This document shows positions 30,037-37,544 of a DNA stretch of 42,411 nt, piece after piece (the first letter of the stretch is position 1; each line of letters begins with the position of its first letter). The position numbers and the translations under genes were made by a program. This stretch comes from a virus. The DNA lies in IMG/VR virus record IMGVR_UViG_3300043313_000303, positions 1 to 42,411 of that record; one strand, written 5' to 3'. The notes below the pieces were generated by a model that saw nothing but the letters and a program-made list of their open reading frames with translations, ran no database searches and was not told where the DNA came from.

Positions 30037-31299
30037 TCAGAGCGAGCCGCTCGCGCGCTTGATGGCGCTGGCGATCGCCTCGCGGCGGCCGACGGGTCGT
30101 TGCGGGCGTCCGGTCCCGTTGGTGGGCCCTGCGGGTGCGCCGCTGATCGACTTGCCGGTGGTACGGGTCTGAGCCGTCGGGGTGCGGGTCTGAGCCGCGT
30201 GGGTTGCCGGGCGGAGCCTGTCCGCTCTGGCGTAGGCTTGGTCGAGCGTGAAGCCGAGCTTGATTTCCTGCTCGATCAGATCGCCCAGCTCGTCGAACCT
30301 TGGGTGCGCGTCGGCGTACCGATCAAGCGCGCTGCGGGTCTGGCTGAACGTGGCCTGATACTGCATCTGCTTGATGCCGGTTGCAAGCTGGCTGATCTCG
30401 CGGTGCAGCTGCCCGATCTGGGCGTGCTGCGCGGCTTGCATGTTCTTGGCCTGCACCAGCTGGTGCTGTTCCGGCGTCTGGTTGATGACGTGCCAGCAGA
30501 TGTCGCGGAAGGTGATCGGGGTGCCGTCGTCGGCGCGCAAATTGAGGTTCTGGGTAATGACGTCGAAGCCGGCCACCGGGTCCTGCCGCAGCCGCTGCTC
30601 CATGCTGGTGTAGCTGGTGAGCGCGCGCTCCAAGGTGGTGCCCTGCTGCGCCGCCATCTGCTGGAACGGGCGGATCGTCTCCATGACCTGATGGTCGGCA
30701 CGGTACTGCCCGTAGGCGCGCTGGAACTCGCCGTTGGCACGGTGGATCTCGCCGCGCACGCTCTCCGGCGTATTGGCCCAGTCGGCCTTGGCGCGCTCGT
30801 GCAGGCGCACCGGCGGGTCGCGGTAGGGCGCCGTCTCGGGCAGCCGGGCGTGCGAGGCAACGGCGGCATTTGCCGTCGTTGCCGTCGTTGCCGCTTGACT
30901 TTGCGCCGGCTGGCGCGGCGCGAAGTGGCCGTGCTCGGCGCGGTCGCGCGGCTGCGCGGCGCCCTTCTGCGGCACGTCGCCCTTCTGCCCCGGCTGGTCG
31001 TCCGGCCGGCGCTTGAGGTCGATCGTCGGCTTCTCGCGGTCGATCGGCTCGGGCGGCTGGTTGTGGCCGATCTTCGGCTTGGCCGCCTCGGGCTTGGGCC
31101 GGGTGTCGACCTTGGAGAAGGCGCGCTGGATCGCCTCGCGGCGCGATGTCGGCGGCGCCTCGGGCTTGGCCGGCGCCTGCGAGCCCACCGGCGCGGGCGC
31201 ACTGACCGGGTTGGGATTGACCGGGACCTCGGTCTGGCTCGGCTGCGGGGCTGGCTGCGACGGCGGGGCGGTATCCGGGGCGACTGCGGTGTCTGACAT
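30037..31299 (-). CDS. Capsid scaffolding protein
   Basis: The 420-residue protein is proline-rich and disordered for 150 residues, then helical and coiled (EFQRAYGQYRADHQVMETIR, QAAQHAQIGQLHREISQLAT), then ends in a basic helix (RREAIASAIKRASGSL), the type of tail that docks on coat protein. A related RREAIQRAF helix occurs near residue 53. KIGHNQPPEPI (about 76-86) shares the IGHN(Q/N)PP motif with the gene at 34007. It directly precedes the capsid gene. No protease domain is visible. Confidence 0.82.
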   Translation of the reverse strand: MSDTAVAPDTAPPSQPAPQPSQTEVPVNPNPVSAPAPVGSQAPAKPEAPPTSRREAIQRAFSKVDTRPKPEAAKPKIGHNQPPEPIDREKPTIDLKRRPDDQPGQKGDVPQKGAAQPRDRAEHGHFAPRQPAQSQAATTATTANAAVASHARLPETAPYRDPPVRLHERAKADWANTPESVRGEIHRANGEFQRAYGQYRADHQVMETIRPFQQMAAQQGTTLERALTSYTSMEQRLRQDPVAGFDVITQNLNLRADDGTPITFRDICWHVINQTPEQHQLVQAKNMQAAQHAQIGQLHREISQLATGIKQMQYQATFSQTRSALDRYADAHPRFDELGDLIEQEIKLGFTLDQAYARADRLRPATHAAQTRTPTAQTRTTGKSISGAPAGPTNGTGRPQRPVGRREAIASAIKRASGSL

Positions 31300-31383
31300 G
31301 GCGACGTCCTGCGTGGCCGCGACGAGCGGCGGTTAGGACGAGCCTGTGGAGTGCGCCGGCCGGACCCCCGTCCCGCCGTCAGA

Positions 31384-31701
31384 TCACCGGGCGCGGTGGC
31401 CTGCCTTGAACTTCTCCGCCGCAGTGCGCAGCGCCTTGCGGCGCGCGTCCTTCACGGCACGCTGGTCGGTCGAGCGCACCAGCGGCTTTGGTTTTTCGTT
31501 GCCGATCTCGATCAGCCCGAGCGATCGCCCGACCGCGCGGAACTGGCGCTTGGACGTGTAGAACCTACCGTCGACCTGTTCCACGGGGTCCATCGTGTCC
31601 GAGATCACGGACGGGCACGGCAGGCTTGAGCGCGCCACCGGGATGCTGCGCCGGTCCACGCGCCAGCGACCCGGCTCCACTTCGATCAGCCTCACGTCCA
31701 T
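31384..31701 (-). CDS. Unknown basic protein upstream of scaffold
   Basis: The 105-residue protein (VRLIEVEPGRWRVDRRSIPV, VDGRFYTSKRQFRAVGRSLG, and a basic AVKDARRKALRTAAEKFKAG helix) may bind nucleic acid; the pattern resembles small phage proteins with an FYTSK segment near terminase or portal genes. ATG 31701 has AGGAG six bases before it. The upstream gene continues 137 bases into it in another frame. An 84-base gap without a gene separates it from the scaffold. Confidence 0.7.
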   Translation of the reverse strand: MDVRLIEVEPGRWRVDRRSIPVARSSLPCPSVISDTMDPVEQVDGRFYTSKRQFRAVGRSLGLIEIGNEKPKPLVRSTDQRAVKDARRKALRTAAEKFKAGHRAR

Positions 31702-31900
31702 CGGCAGCTCCTGCAAGCATCAGCAGCGGCGGTACCACGAAGGTGACGGCGAGCGCCATGCGCGGCGCCACCACCTTGGTCACCGGCGTGCCGCGACCGT
31801 TGGCCGCCTCGGACACCGGCACGCCCAGACGCGGGAACGTGCCGGTGACGTCGATCACGGGCAGGCCGCCCGCCGCTACGGTAACGACCGGCCATCCCAT
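31565..31900 (-). CDS. Small phage structural-type protein with odd C-terminal extension
   Basis: The first 65 residues (MGWPVVTVAAGGLPVIDVTG, LGVPVSEAANGRGTPVTKVV) match short beta-rich proteins found among phage head genes, which normally end near here. The remaining 45 residues (READRSGAGSLARGP and on) read through the start of the next gene and look non-coding. Either the normal stop was lost or a frameshift occurred; the N-terminal part is solid. Confidence 0.6.
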   Translation of the reverse strand: MGWPVVTVAAGGLPVIDVTGTFPRLGVPVSEAANGRGTPVTKVVAPRMALAVTFVVPPLLMLAGAADGREADRSGAGSLARGPAQHPGGALKPAVPVRDLGHDGPRGTGRR

Positions 31901-31909
31901 GTTGTTCTC

Positions 31910-32131
31910 CTACTTGTCTGCCGTCGTGGCTGTTGCGGCCTTCACCGCCCACATCGCCGCTTCTTCGTAAGCAGTCTGCGCCAGCGCGGCGCAGCGCCCC
32001 TGCTCGGGAAATGGCGACTTGTACTGCTCGCAGAGATCGATCAAATCGGCGGTTTTCTGCTTGATCTGATCGACCACGCTATCGCCGGACGGATTGAACG
32101 AAACGCGCACGCGATCTTGTCCAAGGCTCAT
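31910..32131 (-). CDS. Acb2/Tad1-like small protein, candidate anti-CBASS cyclic-nucleotide sponge
   Basis: The 73-residue protein reads RVRVSFNPSGDSVVDQIKQK, TADLIDLCEQYK, then GRCAALAQTAYEEAAMWAVK AAT in its second helix. FNPSG-x-IK, LIDLCE and the LA-T-x-x-E-x-A-MWAVKA helix are what I associate with the helical-hairpin family now called Acb2/Tad1, whose studied members bind CBASS or Thoeris signal molecules and so block host defence. Size and two-helix layout fit. This is recall of a family pattern without a search, and members with other roles exist. It is embedded between head genes, where such small accessory genes are often found. Confidence 0.55.
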   Translation of the reverse strand: MSLGQDRVRVSFNPSGDSVVDQIKQKTADLIDLCEQYKSPFPEQGRCAALAQTAYEEAAMWAVKAATATTADK

Positions 32132-32137
32132 CGCCGG

Positions 32138-33091
32138 TCACCTCTTGCCCTTCTTGACGCGCTTGCTGCTCGGCGTGTCCTTCTTTGGCTTGCGCTGCTG
32201 CTCGCGCTTGGCGCTGCTCATGCGCGCGACCGCGGTGAACTCGAACGACAATACGTCGCTCATCTCCTCGCCGCGCGATACTTCGACGTCGACGATCTCC
32301 GCCGTCGCCGACACCGGGCAGTCCGCGGTCAACTCGGTCGGGGACACGACGATCGTCGGCACGTCGACGTCGTCGAACACCACCACGCAATTCGGGCCGA
32401 AGCCCGAACCGGTGACGGTGAGCGGGAACGAGCCGGAGCCGACCACCGCGGTGTCGGGGCTGATATCGGTCAGCACCAGCGGCGGCAGGTTCTGCGGGTC
32501 CTCCGGGACCTGATTGGGTCCGTCCGAGCCGGTGAATACGTGCGAGCCGGGAGGCTCGTTGATGCTGACCAGCCGGTCGGGCTCGCCCAAGCCCCCGCCG
32601 CCTTCCTTGGCCTGTCGCTGGCGGTTCTCCGCCTCCTGCACCTGATCGCCCGCGTCCTTGGTGTGATCGAGGCCGAGGCTCGGCCACTGCTCGACCTTCA
32701 CCTCCGGCTCGGGCGGCGCCACGCCGGCAATGCTCTCCATGCCGAGCCGCTTGGGGTCGACGATGCCGCCGGGGTCCTTGATCCGCGCGTTCGGTGGCCC
32801 GGTTTCCTCGGGCGCCACGCTCGGGATCGCCGGATTGACGTTGTCGCGGGTCTGCTGGCCGTGGTGGCTGGTGTCGTCGAGCCGGTCCTCCGGCTTGGTG
32901 CGCTCGATGAAATCGAACGGCTTCTCCTCAAGCAGCTCGCGCCGGTCGTCGCCCTCGGCCTTGGGCAACCGCTCGGGCTGGTCGTCCTTGCGCTTGCGGC
33001 CGTCGTCGAACGGCCGATCCTTGTTGATCTCGGCCTCGCGCTGGCGCTGGCGCTCGTTACGGCCGTCGTCGGGCGTGCGTGGAGTGTTCAT
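32138..33091 (-). CDS. IPT/TIG (Ig-like) domain virion protein
   Basis: The 317-residue protein has a charged, disordered N-terminal half (NERQRQREAEINKDRPFDDG), then at about residues 205-295 an IPT/TIG immunoglobulin-like domain: PPLVLTDISPDTAVVGSG, PLTVTGSGFGPNCVVVFDDV, IVVSPTELTADCPVSATAEI. A lysine-rich tail ends it. Such Ig-like domains decorate phage heads or tails and bind sugars weakly. ATG 33091 overlaps the preceding IPT gene as ATGA. The pair probably encodes surface decoration. Confidence 0.78.
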   Translation of the reverse strand: MNTPRTPDDGRNERQRQREAEINKDRPFDDGRKRKDDQPERLPKAEGDDRRELLEEKPFDFIERTKPEDRLDDTSHHGQQTRDNVNPAIPSVAPEETGPPNARIKDPGGIVDPKRLGMESIAGVAPPEPEVKVEQWPSLGLDHTKDAGDQVQEAENRQRQAKEGGGGLGEPDRLVSINEPPGSHVFTGSDGPNQVPEDPQNLPPLVLTDISPDTAVVGSGSFPLTVTGSGFGPNCVVVFDDVDVPTIVVSPTELTADCPVSATAEIVDVEVSRGEEMSDVLSFEFTAVARMSSAKREQQRKPKKDTPSSKRVKKGKR

Positions 33092-33801
33092 GTGAACGTC
33101 CAATTCGTTGCGTTGCTGGGGGTACCGCCGACGCCGTTGACGACCGTGACCGGCAGGGTGCCGGCCGTGGCCCGCTTCGGCGCGTTGGTCACCGTCAACG
33201 AAGTCGCGCTCACGAAGTTCGTCGTCTGCGCAACGCCGTTCACAAAGACGACGCTGGAGCGGTTGAAGTTGGTTCCGGTCACGGTCAGCAGCGTGGTGCC
33301 GGCGCCGGAGACGTTGCTCGCGCCGCTCGCCGCCGACGTCGTCGGGGTGCCGGTGCCAACCGTTCCGGTCAGGTAGGAAGCATGGCTGGCGTTCGGCGAC
33401 AGGGTGTAGGCGCCCAGATCCGACACCGCCTGCGTCGGGCACTCGGCGCGCGAACCGGGTGCGGTGACCACCACCTCGGTGCCGGCGCCCTCGTGCGCCA
33501 CGGACGTGGAGGCCGGGACCACGCCGCCGGCCGCGCCGGGGTAGCTGTTCTCGGTGCCGCCCGCGGTCGCGCCGGTGCCGGAGGCGAGCGCCGCGGTATT
33601 GGCCGCAAACGCGGTGAGAGCGCCGGCGGTGCCGTCGTCGAAGTAGGGCGGCGGCGCGGAATTGAAGATGTTGTTGTCGAAGTTGTCGGCGTAGGTCGCC
33701 TTGGTGAGATTGGGCGGATTGGGCGGCGTGGCGCCGGTGAACGACATATTCGTCGGCGGCGTCGGGCTGGGCGGCGTAACCGTCAATGCACTTTGGGCCA
33801 T
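33088..33801 (-). CDS. IPT/TIG domain protein, probable capsid decoration
   Basis: The 237-residue protein has a Pro/Thr/Ala-rich N-terminus, a middle region (TENSYPGAAGGVVPASTSVA, VVVTAPGSRAECPTQAVSDL) and a C-terminal IPT/TIG domain (TTLLTVTGTNFNRSSVVFVN, TTNFVSATSLTVTNAPKRAT). ATG 33801 has GAGGAG upstream; that same stretch holds the promoter of the rightward gene at 33837. Likely surface-exposed on the head. Confidence 0.78.
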   Translation of the reverse strand: MAQSALTVTPPSPTPPTNMSFTGATPPNPPNLTKATYADNFDNNIFNSAPPPYFDDGTAGALTAFAANTAALASGTGATAGGTENSYPGAAGGVVPASTSVAHEGAGTEVVVTAPGSRAECPTQAVSDLGAYTLSPNASHASYLTGTVGTGTPTTSAASGASNVSGAGTTLLTVTGTNFNRSSVVFVNGVAQTTNFVSATSLTVTNAPKRATAGTLPVTVVNGVGGTPSNATNWTFT

Positions 33802-33829
33802 TGTCGTCTCCTCTCGGGTTGAGTACCAT
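33801..33829 (+). promoter_or_regulatory. Rightward promoter inside the late operon
   Basis: TTGTCG (33801-33806), 17 bases, then TACCAT (33824-33829). The expected start of transcription is at about 33836-33837, right at the ATG of the following gene, so the mRNA would be leaderless. It overlaps the ribosome site of the leftward gene at 33801. Confidence 0.45.
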
Positions 33830-33836
33830 AGTCCCC

Positions 33837-34028
33837 ATGCACGCGCTTGAGCAAACGATCCGCGACCTGATCGCGCGCAAGAACGCCGCCACCGCGGGTT
33901 CGGCCACGTATCGCATGGCCGTGCGCCAGCTGACCGGCCTGCACCGCACCAGCGCCGAGGCGGAGCCGATCATCGAGGAACTCGATCCGCTCGAATGGGG
34001 CGGCGTTCATTTCGGATACCGCGACTGA
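33837..34028 (+). CDS. Lone rightward small gene in the late operon (moron-like)
   Basis: The 63-residue protein (MHALEQTIRDLIARKNAATA, GSATYRMAVRQLTGLHRTSA, EPIIEELDPLEWGGVHFGYR) has very strong G/C bias at third codon positions, so it is coding, yet lies opposite to more than thirty late genes. There is no ribosome site before ATG 33837 but a promoter fits with a start on the ATG. It overlaps the convergent gene by 22 bases. Single genes with their own promoter inside late operons are often prophage or host-interaction morons. No family recognised. Confidence 0.72.
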   Translation: MHALEQTIRDLIARKNAATAGSATYRMAVRQLTGLHRTSAEAEPIIEELDPLEWGGVHFGYRD

Positions 34029-35665
34029 TCGGCGATCGCGCCCATTCCGACGGCGCCCATCAGCGCGTACATCGGGATTTCACCTTTGATGATCCCGCGC
34101 CGCAGTATCTCATCCTTCGGCATGCCGGTAAGGCGGTGCGTGCGCTCGATGCTCTCGTTGATCGTCTGGATGAACGGCTGTCCCGCCGTGTAGGACGGGT
34201 CCTTCATGTTCTTGAAGCCGGACCAGCCGACGTCCTGATAATTCTGCGGACGCACGCCGACCTTGGCGGCCTCCTCGCCGAGCACCTTCTCGTACAGGCC
34301 GTAGGTCCCCGGCGGCGGCATCATGACCTTGGGCGTCATGCCCGACGTCATCTGCTCGTCCATCGTCGCCGCGCCGCGGTTGCCGGTGAAATTCTGCGAG
34401 AAGTTGTGCCGCTTCGGGTTGGCCGCGCCGAGCGCGGAGAAGCCGCCCTCGTCGAATATCTTCTTGTGCATCGCCATGTTGCCGGAGGCGTAGCGTCCGC
34501 CGATCGGGAACGGCATCTGGTGCGCGGCCTCGGGGTACGGCTTGCCGGTGGCGCGCAGGTAGTTGCCGTAGTGCGCCATCATCCAGTTCGAGGTAGGATC
34601 GGCGCCGCCGGTCGTGGCCGCCATGCTGGTCGCGATGCGATCCTGAAACGCCTTGCGCCCGGCCTGCGGCCCCAGCTCCTTGATGAACTCGTCCTCCAGC
34701 TGCTTCATCGCGTACCAGTCGGCCGTGTTCGGGAGTTGCGTACCGCGCTCGAACGCGGCGCGCAGGCGCGTGCGTGCCTCCTCGCTGCCGATGTTCTCCA
34801 TGTGCTTGTCGATCGTCGCCTGCTTCTTCGGGACGATCGTTGTCGTGTCCACGTTCGGCGGGTAGTTGGCCGGATCGACGTGCTGGCGCTGCGCGACGTC
34901 GAAGTACGGCTGGTAGCCGTTCTTCGCCATGTCGTCCGATATTCGCTTGCGCTCCTTCTGGAAGGCTACGGCCTCGGGCGTCAGCTCCTTCGACCAGAAC
35001 TCCTTCTTGGTCTTGGGGTCGATCGCCAGCACCGGAGGCCCGACCGGCGGGTACTCCTCGGCGTACTGGCCGAAGCGCGCCGCGACCGGCGGGTTGTTGT
35101 GCCCGATGCCCGGCGGCGTCCAGTTGGCAACATCCGCCACGCCGCCCATCACGGCCTTGCCGCGCGGCACGCGCGGGCGTCCCGCGGCCTCGGCCGTGTC
35201 GGAGCCAAGCACGGCGCCGGCGGCAGCGGGTATGGCGCGGCCGATCGCGCCGAGGCGCTTGACCGGATTGAGGTAGGTCGCGGCGTCGAACACGTTGTCG
35301 GGCGCGAGCGCGTTGCCGAGCGCATCGGCCATGCGTTGCTGCTCGACCGGGTTCATCCCGGTGACCGGCGAGCGGATGTCGGCCGGGCCCTCGCCCTGCT
35401 TGGCGAACGCGCGCAGCGCGTCGGCGCTGCGCTGGTGCCTCTGCAGCTGCGTCTCGTCCTTGTTCTGCTGCCGCCGGGCGCGATCGTAGGCGTCGAACGG
35501 GGCGTAGGTGGTCGGGCTGTACTGGTCGGTGCCGGCGAGGGCGCCCATGCGGTAGGCGCCGGCCGCGCTCGGCTCATCCGGCCAGCGTTCGTGGACCGGC
35601 GCCAGCGGGGCGGGCGCCGGGTCGATCGGCATGCCGGTGAACGGATCGTAGTAGCGATCACTCAT
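34007..35665 (-). CDS. Large internal or structural protein with IGHNNPP motif
   Basis: The 552-residue protein starts SDRYYDPFTGMPIDPAPAPL, has an alanine-rich region (RLGAIGRAIPAAAGAVLGSD), then GIGHNNPP near residue 200, then charged helices, and a conserved C-terminus (NYQDVGWSGFKNMKDPSYTA, FIQTINESIERTHRLTGMPK, DEILRRGIIKGEIPMYALMG). I recognise the last part from phage proteins of unknown function. ATG 35665 overlaps the upstream stop. A place in the head interior or ejection complex is inferred from position and alanine-rich helices. The long N-terminal frame before ATG 35665 belongs to shadows of the neighbour. Confidence 0.7.
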   Translation of the reverse strand: MSDRYYDPFTGMPIDPAPAPLAPVHERWPDEPSAAGAYRMGALAGTDQYSPTTYAPFDAYDRARRQQNKDETQLQRHQRSADALRAFAKQGEGPADIRSPVTGMNPVEQQRMADALGNALAPDNVFDAATYLNPVKRLGAIGRAIPAAAGAVLGSDTAEAAGRPRVPRGKAVMGGVADVANWTPPGIGHNNPPVAARFGQYAEEYPPVGPPVLAIDPKTKKEFWSKELTPEAVAFQKERKRISDDMAKNGYQPYFDVAQRQHVDPANYPPNVDTTTIVPKKQATIDKHMENIGSEEARTRLRAAFERGTQLPNTADWYAMKQLEDEFIKELGPQAGRKAFQDRIATSMAATTGGADPTSNWMMAHYGNYLRATGKPYPEAAHQMPFPIGGRYASGNMAMHKKIFDEGGFSALGAANPKRHNFSQNFTGNRGAATMDEQMTSGMTPKVMMPPPGTYGLYEKVLGEEAAKVGVRPQNYQDVGWSGFKNMKDPSYTAGQPFIQTINESIERTHRLTGMPKDEILRRGIIKGEIPMYALMGAVGMGAIADQSRYPK

Positions 35666-35997
35666 TGCTGCGCTCCGATGCCGGGTGGAATATTCCACCA
35701 CTGCTGCAGCGGCTCCTCGCTCTGCAGCACGCCGAGCGTGCCCTCGCGGCGGATCTGCTCGCGCACCGACGGATGCGGTGTTTGCAGCTGCTGCAGCTGC
35801 TGCTCGGCGGCGCGCATGCGATCGCCCTTCACGTCGTTGAGCATCGTCTCGGCGCGCTGGATGGCGTCGATCTGGTACTGCTGCGCGAGCGGTGTCGCCG
35901 GATCGTAGTGACCGGGCGGCACCACGTCGGGACGATGCGGCATGTTCCCGCGCATGCGCTCGATGACGGCCTGTGTGATGCGATCGCGCCAGCTCAT
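35662..35997 (-). CDS. Unknown 111-residue protein
   Basis: The protein begins MSWRDRITQAVIERMRGNMP and has a glutamine-rich helix (RMRAAEQQLQQLQTPHPSVR) and a PLQQWWNIPPG end. The opening RDRITQA helix echoes the low-complexity protein at 23503. Both ends overlap neighbours (TGATG and ATGA). No function seen. Confidence 0.65.
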   Translation of the reverse strand: MSWRDRITQAVIERMRGNMPHRPDVVPPGHYDPATPLAQQYQIDAIQRAETMLNDVKGDRMRAAEQQLQQLQTPHPSVREQIRREGTLGVLQSEEPLQQWWNIPPGIGAQQ

Positions 35998-36089
35998 CAG
36001 AGCGCCCCCACGGCCCAGAACACGATCGCAGCGCAGACCACCGCCAGCGCGAGCAGCGTGTAGATCGCAACGTGATCGCCCTCGATCAT
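35997..36089 (-). CDS. 30-residue single-span membrane peptide
   Basis: ATG 36089 overlaps the upstream TGA by one base and its TGA overlaps the next ATG by one base. The product is MIEGDHV followed by one hydrophobic helix (AIYTLLALAVVCAAIVFWAV) and GAL. Its tight coupling supports reality despite the size. Possibly a lysis or envelope peptide; unproven. Confidence 0.55.
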   Translation of the reverse strand: MIEGDHVAIYTLLALAVVCAAIVFWAVGAL

Positions 36090-37105
36090 CACAGTCGTCC
36101 CGGAATGTAGGCGCGCCGTCCGAAGTTGAGGACGCCGGGCGGCGGCAGCAGCGGCGCGCCGCGGTCGACCTCCAGCACGGCGACGCTGGTCGTCACCATG
36201 ATCGCGAGCGGCGACGCGGTCAAAACAATATCGCCGGCCGGCGGCGCCGTCGCGACGATCAGGTCGGCCGATCCGGTCGCGATCGTGACCGGGAGCCGGA
36301 TGCCACTGAGGACGTAGTTGTCCTGCGTCACGCCGACGGTGAGCGTGGCGGTCTTGAAGCTGGCGGTGACCGGCAGCACCGTGCCGGTCAGGACGAAGGC
36401 GTCCGAGATGACCCCGACACGCAGGTCCGCGGTCTTGAAGCTGGCGGTGACCGACAGCGTCGTGGCGACGATCTGGTTGCCGCTCGACTTGACCAGATTG
36501 GCGGTCTTGAAGCTGAGCGTGACCGGCAGCTTGGCGGACGTCAGCCGCCACGCCGAGCGCAGCGTGGCAGTCTTCGGCGCGACGGTGACCGAGAGCGCGG
36601 AGGATGTCAGCCGGCGCCCGGCCGACAGCGTGGCGGTCTTGGGGCTGACGGTGACCGACAGCTTGGCGGATGTCAGCCGCCGCCCGAGCAGCAGCGCCGC
36701 GGTCTTGGGGCTGACGGTGACCGGCAGCGGCGTGCCGGCGACCCTGCGGCCGGAGCCAATCGACGAGGTCTTGAACGAGGCCGTGACCGCCAGCGTCGTG
36801 CCGGTCAGGATATAGCCGCGCCGGATCTTCAGGTCGGCGGTCTTGGGGCTGACCGTGACGCCAAGCGTCGTGGATGTCAGGCGGAAGTCGCGGTGCGCCG
36901 AGAGGCTGGCGGTCTTGAAGCTGACCGTGACGCCAAGCGTCGAGCCGGTGAGCTTGTAATTGCGCTGGATCTTGAGGTTCGCCGTCTGCGGCGTGACGGT
37001 GACCGCGAGCGTCCCGGTCGTTTGCCCGAGCTGGCCGTCCCAGTGCGCCGCGTCCCACTTGCCGCGGTCCCATCGCTCCGGCACCACTGGCTTGACGAAG
37101 GACAT
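36089..37105 (-). CDS. Twelve-repeat beta protein of the virion region
   Basis: After a short N-terminus with tryptophans (ERWDRGKWDAAHWDG), the 338-residue protein is a chain of about 12 units of 22-29 residues with the pattern T-(G/S)-x-x-L-x-VTVS-(P/F)-KTA-x-L-x-x-x-R. Units 5-8 are nearly 22 residues exactly and are 66 bases apart in DNA. Each unit has two beta-strand-like stretches, so a solenoid or fibre is plausible. The gene lies between decoration-like and internal protein genes. A structural or adhesive role is likely; the exact part is unknown. Confidence 0.75.
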   Translation of the reverse strand: MSFVKPVVPERWDRGKWDAAHWDGQLGQTTGTLAVTVTPQTANLKIQRNYKLTGSTLGVTVSFKTASLSAHRDFRLTSTTLGVTVSPKTADLKIRRGYILTGTTLAVTASFKTSSIGSGRRVAGTPLPVTVSPKTAALLLGRRLTSAKLSVTVSPKTATLSAGRRLTSSALSVTVAPKTATLRSAWRLTSAKLPVTLSFKTANLVKSSGNQIVATTLSVTASFKTADLRVGVISDAFVLTGTVLPVTASFKTATLTVGVTQDNYVLSGIRLPVTIATGSADLIVATAPPAGDIVLTASPLAIMVTTSVAVLEVDRGAPLLPPPGVLNFGRRAYIPGRL

Positions 37106-37114
37106 GCGCGCTCA

Positions 37115-37543
37115 TCACTGGACCGTGAGGAAACCGTTCGTTCCGTCGAAATCGCTGGTGAACGTATCGGTGTCGGCGAGCGTCACGCTGGCGCCGTTGT
37201 CGATCTTGGCGACCACCTTGTTGCCCGCGCTCGAGTTGTAGACGACGACGTAGCGGAACGGACCGATGCCGCCCGCGGTGGCGGTGAACACGGTGTCGGC
37301 CAGCACCAGCTTGAACACGCCCGCCACCGTCGCCGCGCTGCTGGTGGTGAGCGTATTGCCGCCCGCCGGGTAGCCGTTGGCCGCGGCGGGCGGGGGCGCC
37401 ACGGTCGTATTCCAGACGGTGTCCGCGGCACCCGGCGCGGTGTTGGTCAGCGCCGCCTTGAACACGGCGGTGGCGAGGTTGTGACCGGCCTTGGACAGCT
37501 CGTCGATGAAGGCGTCGTATTTGACGATCGGTGCGACGGCCAT
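37115..37543 (-). CDS. Beta-rich structural protein, probably head decoration
   Basis: The 142-residue protein follows a pattern often seen after portal genes: VFKAALTNTAPGAADTVWNT, ANGYPAGGNTLTTSSAATVA, VFKLVLADTVFTATAGGIGP, FRYVVVYNSSAGNKVVAKID, SVTLADTDTFTSDFDGTNGF. It starts one base after the portal stop. Probably a minor capsid or decoration protein. Confidence 0.72.
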   Translation of the reverse strand: MAVAPIVKYDAFIDELSKAGHNLATAVFKAALTNTAPGAADTVWNTTVAPPPAAANGYPAGGNTLTTSSAATVAGVFKLVLADTVFTATAGGIGPFRYVVVYNSSAGNKVVAKIDNGASVTLADTDTFTSDFDGTNGFLTVQ

Positions 37544-37544
37544 C

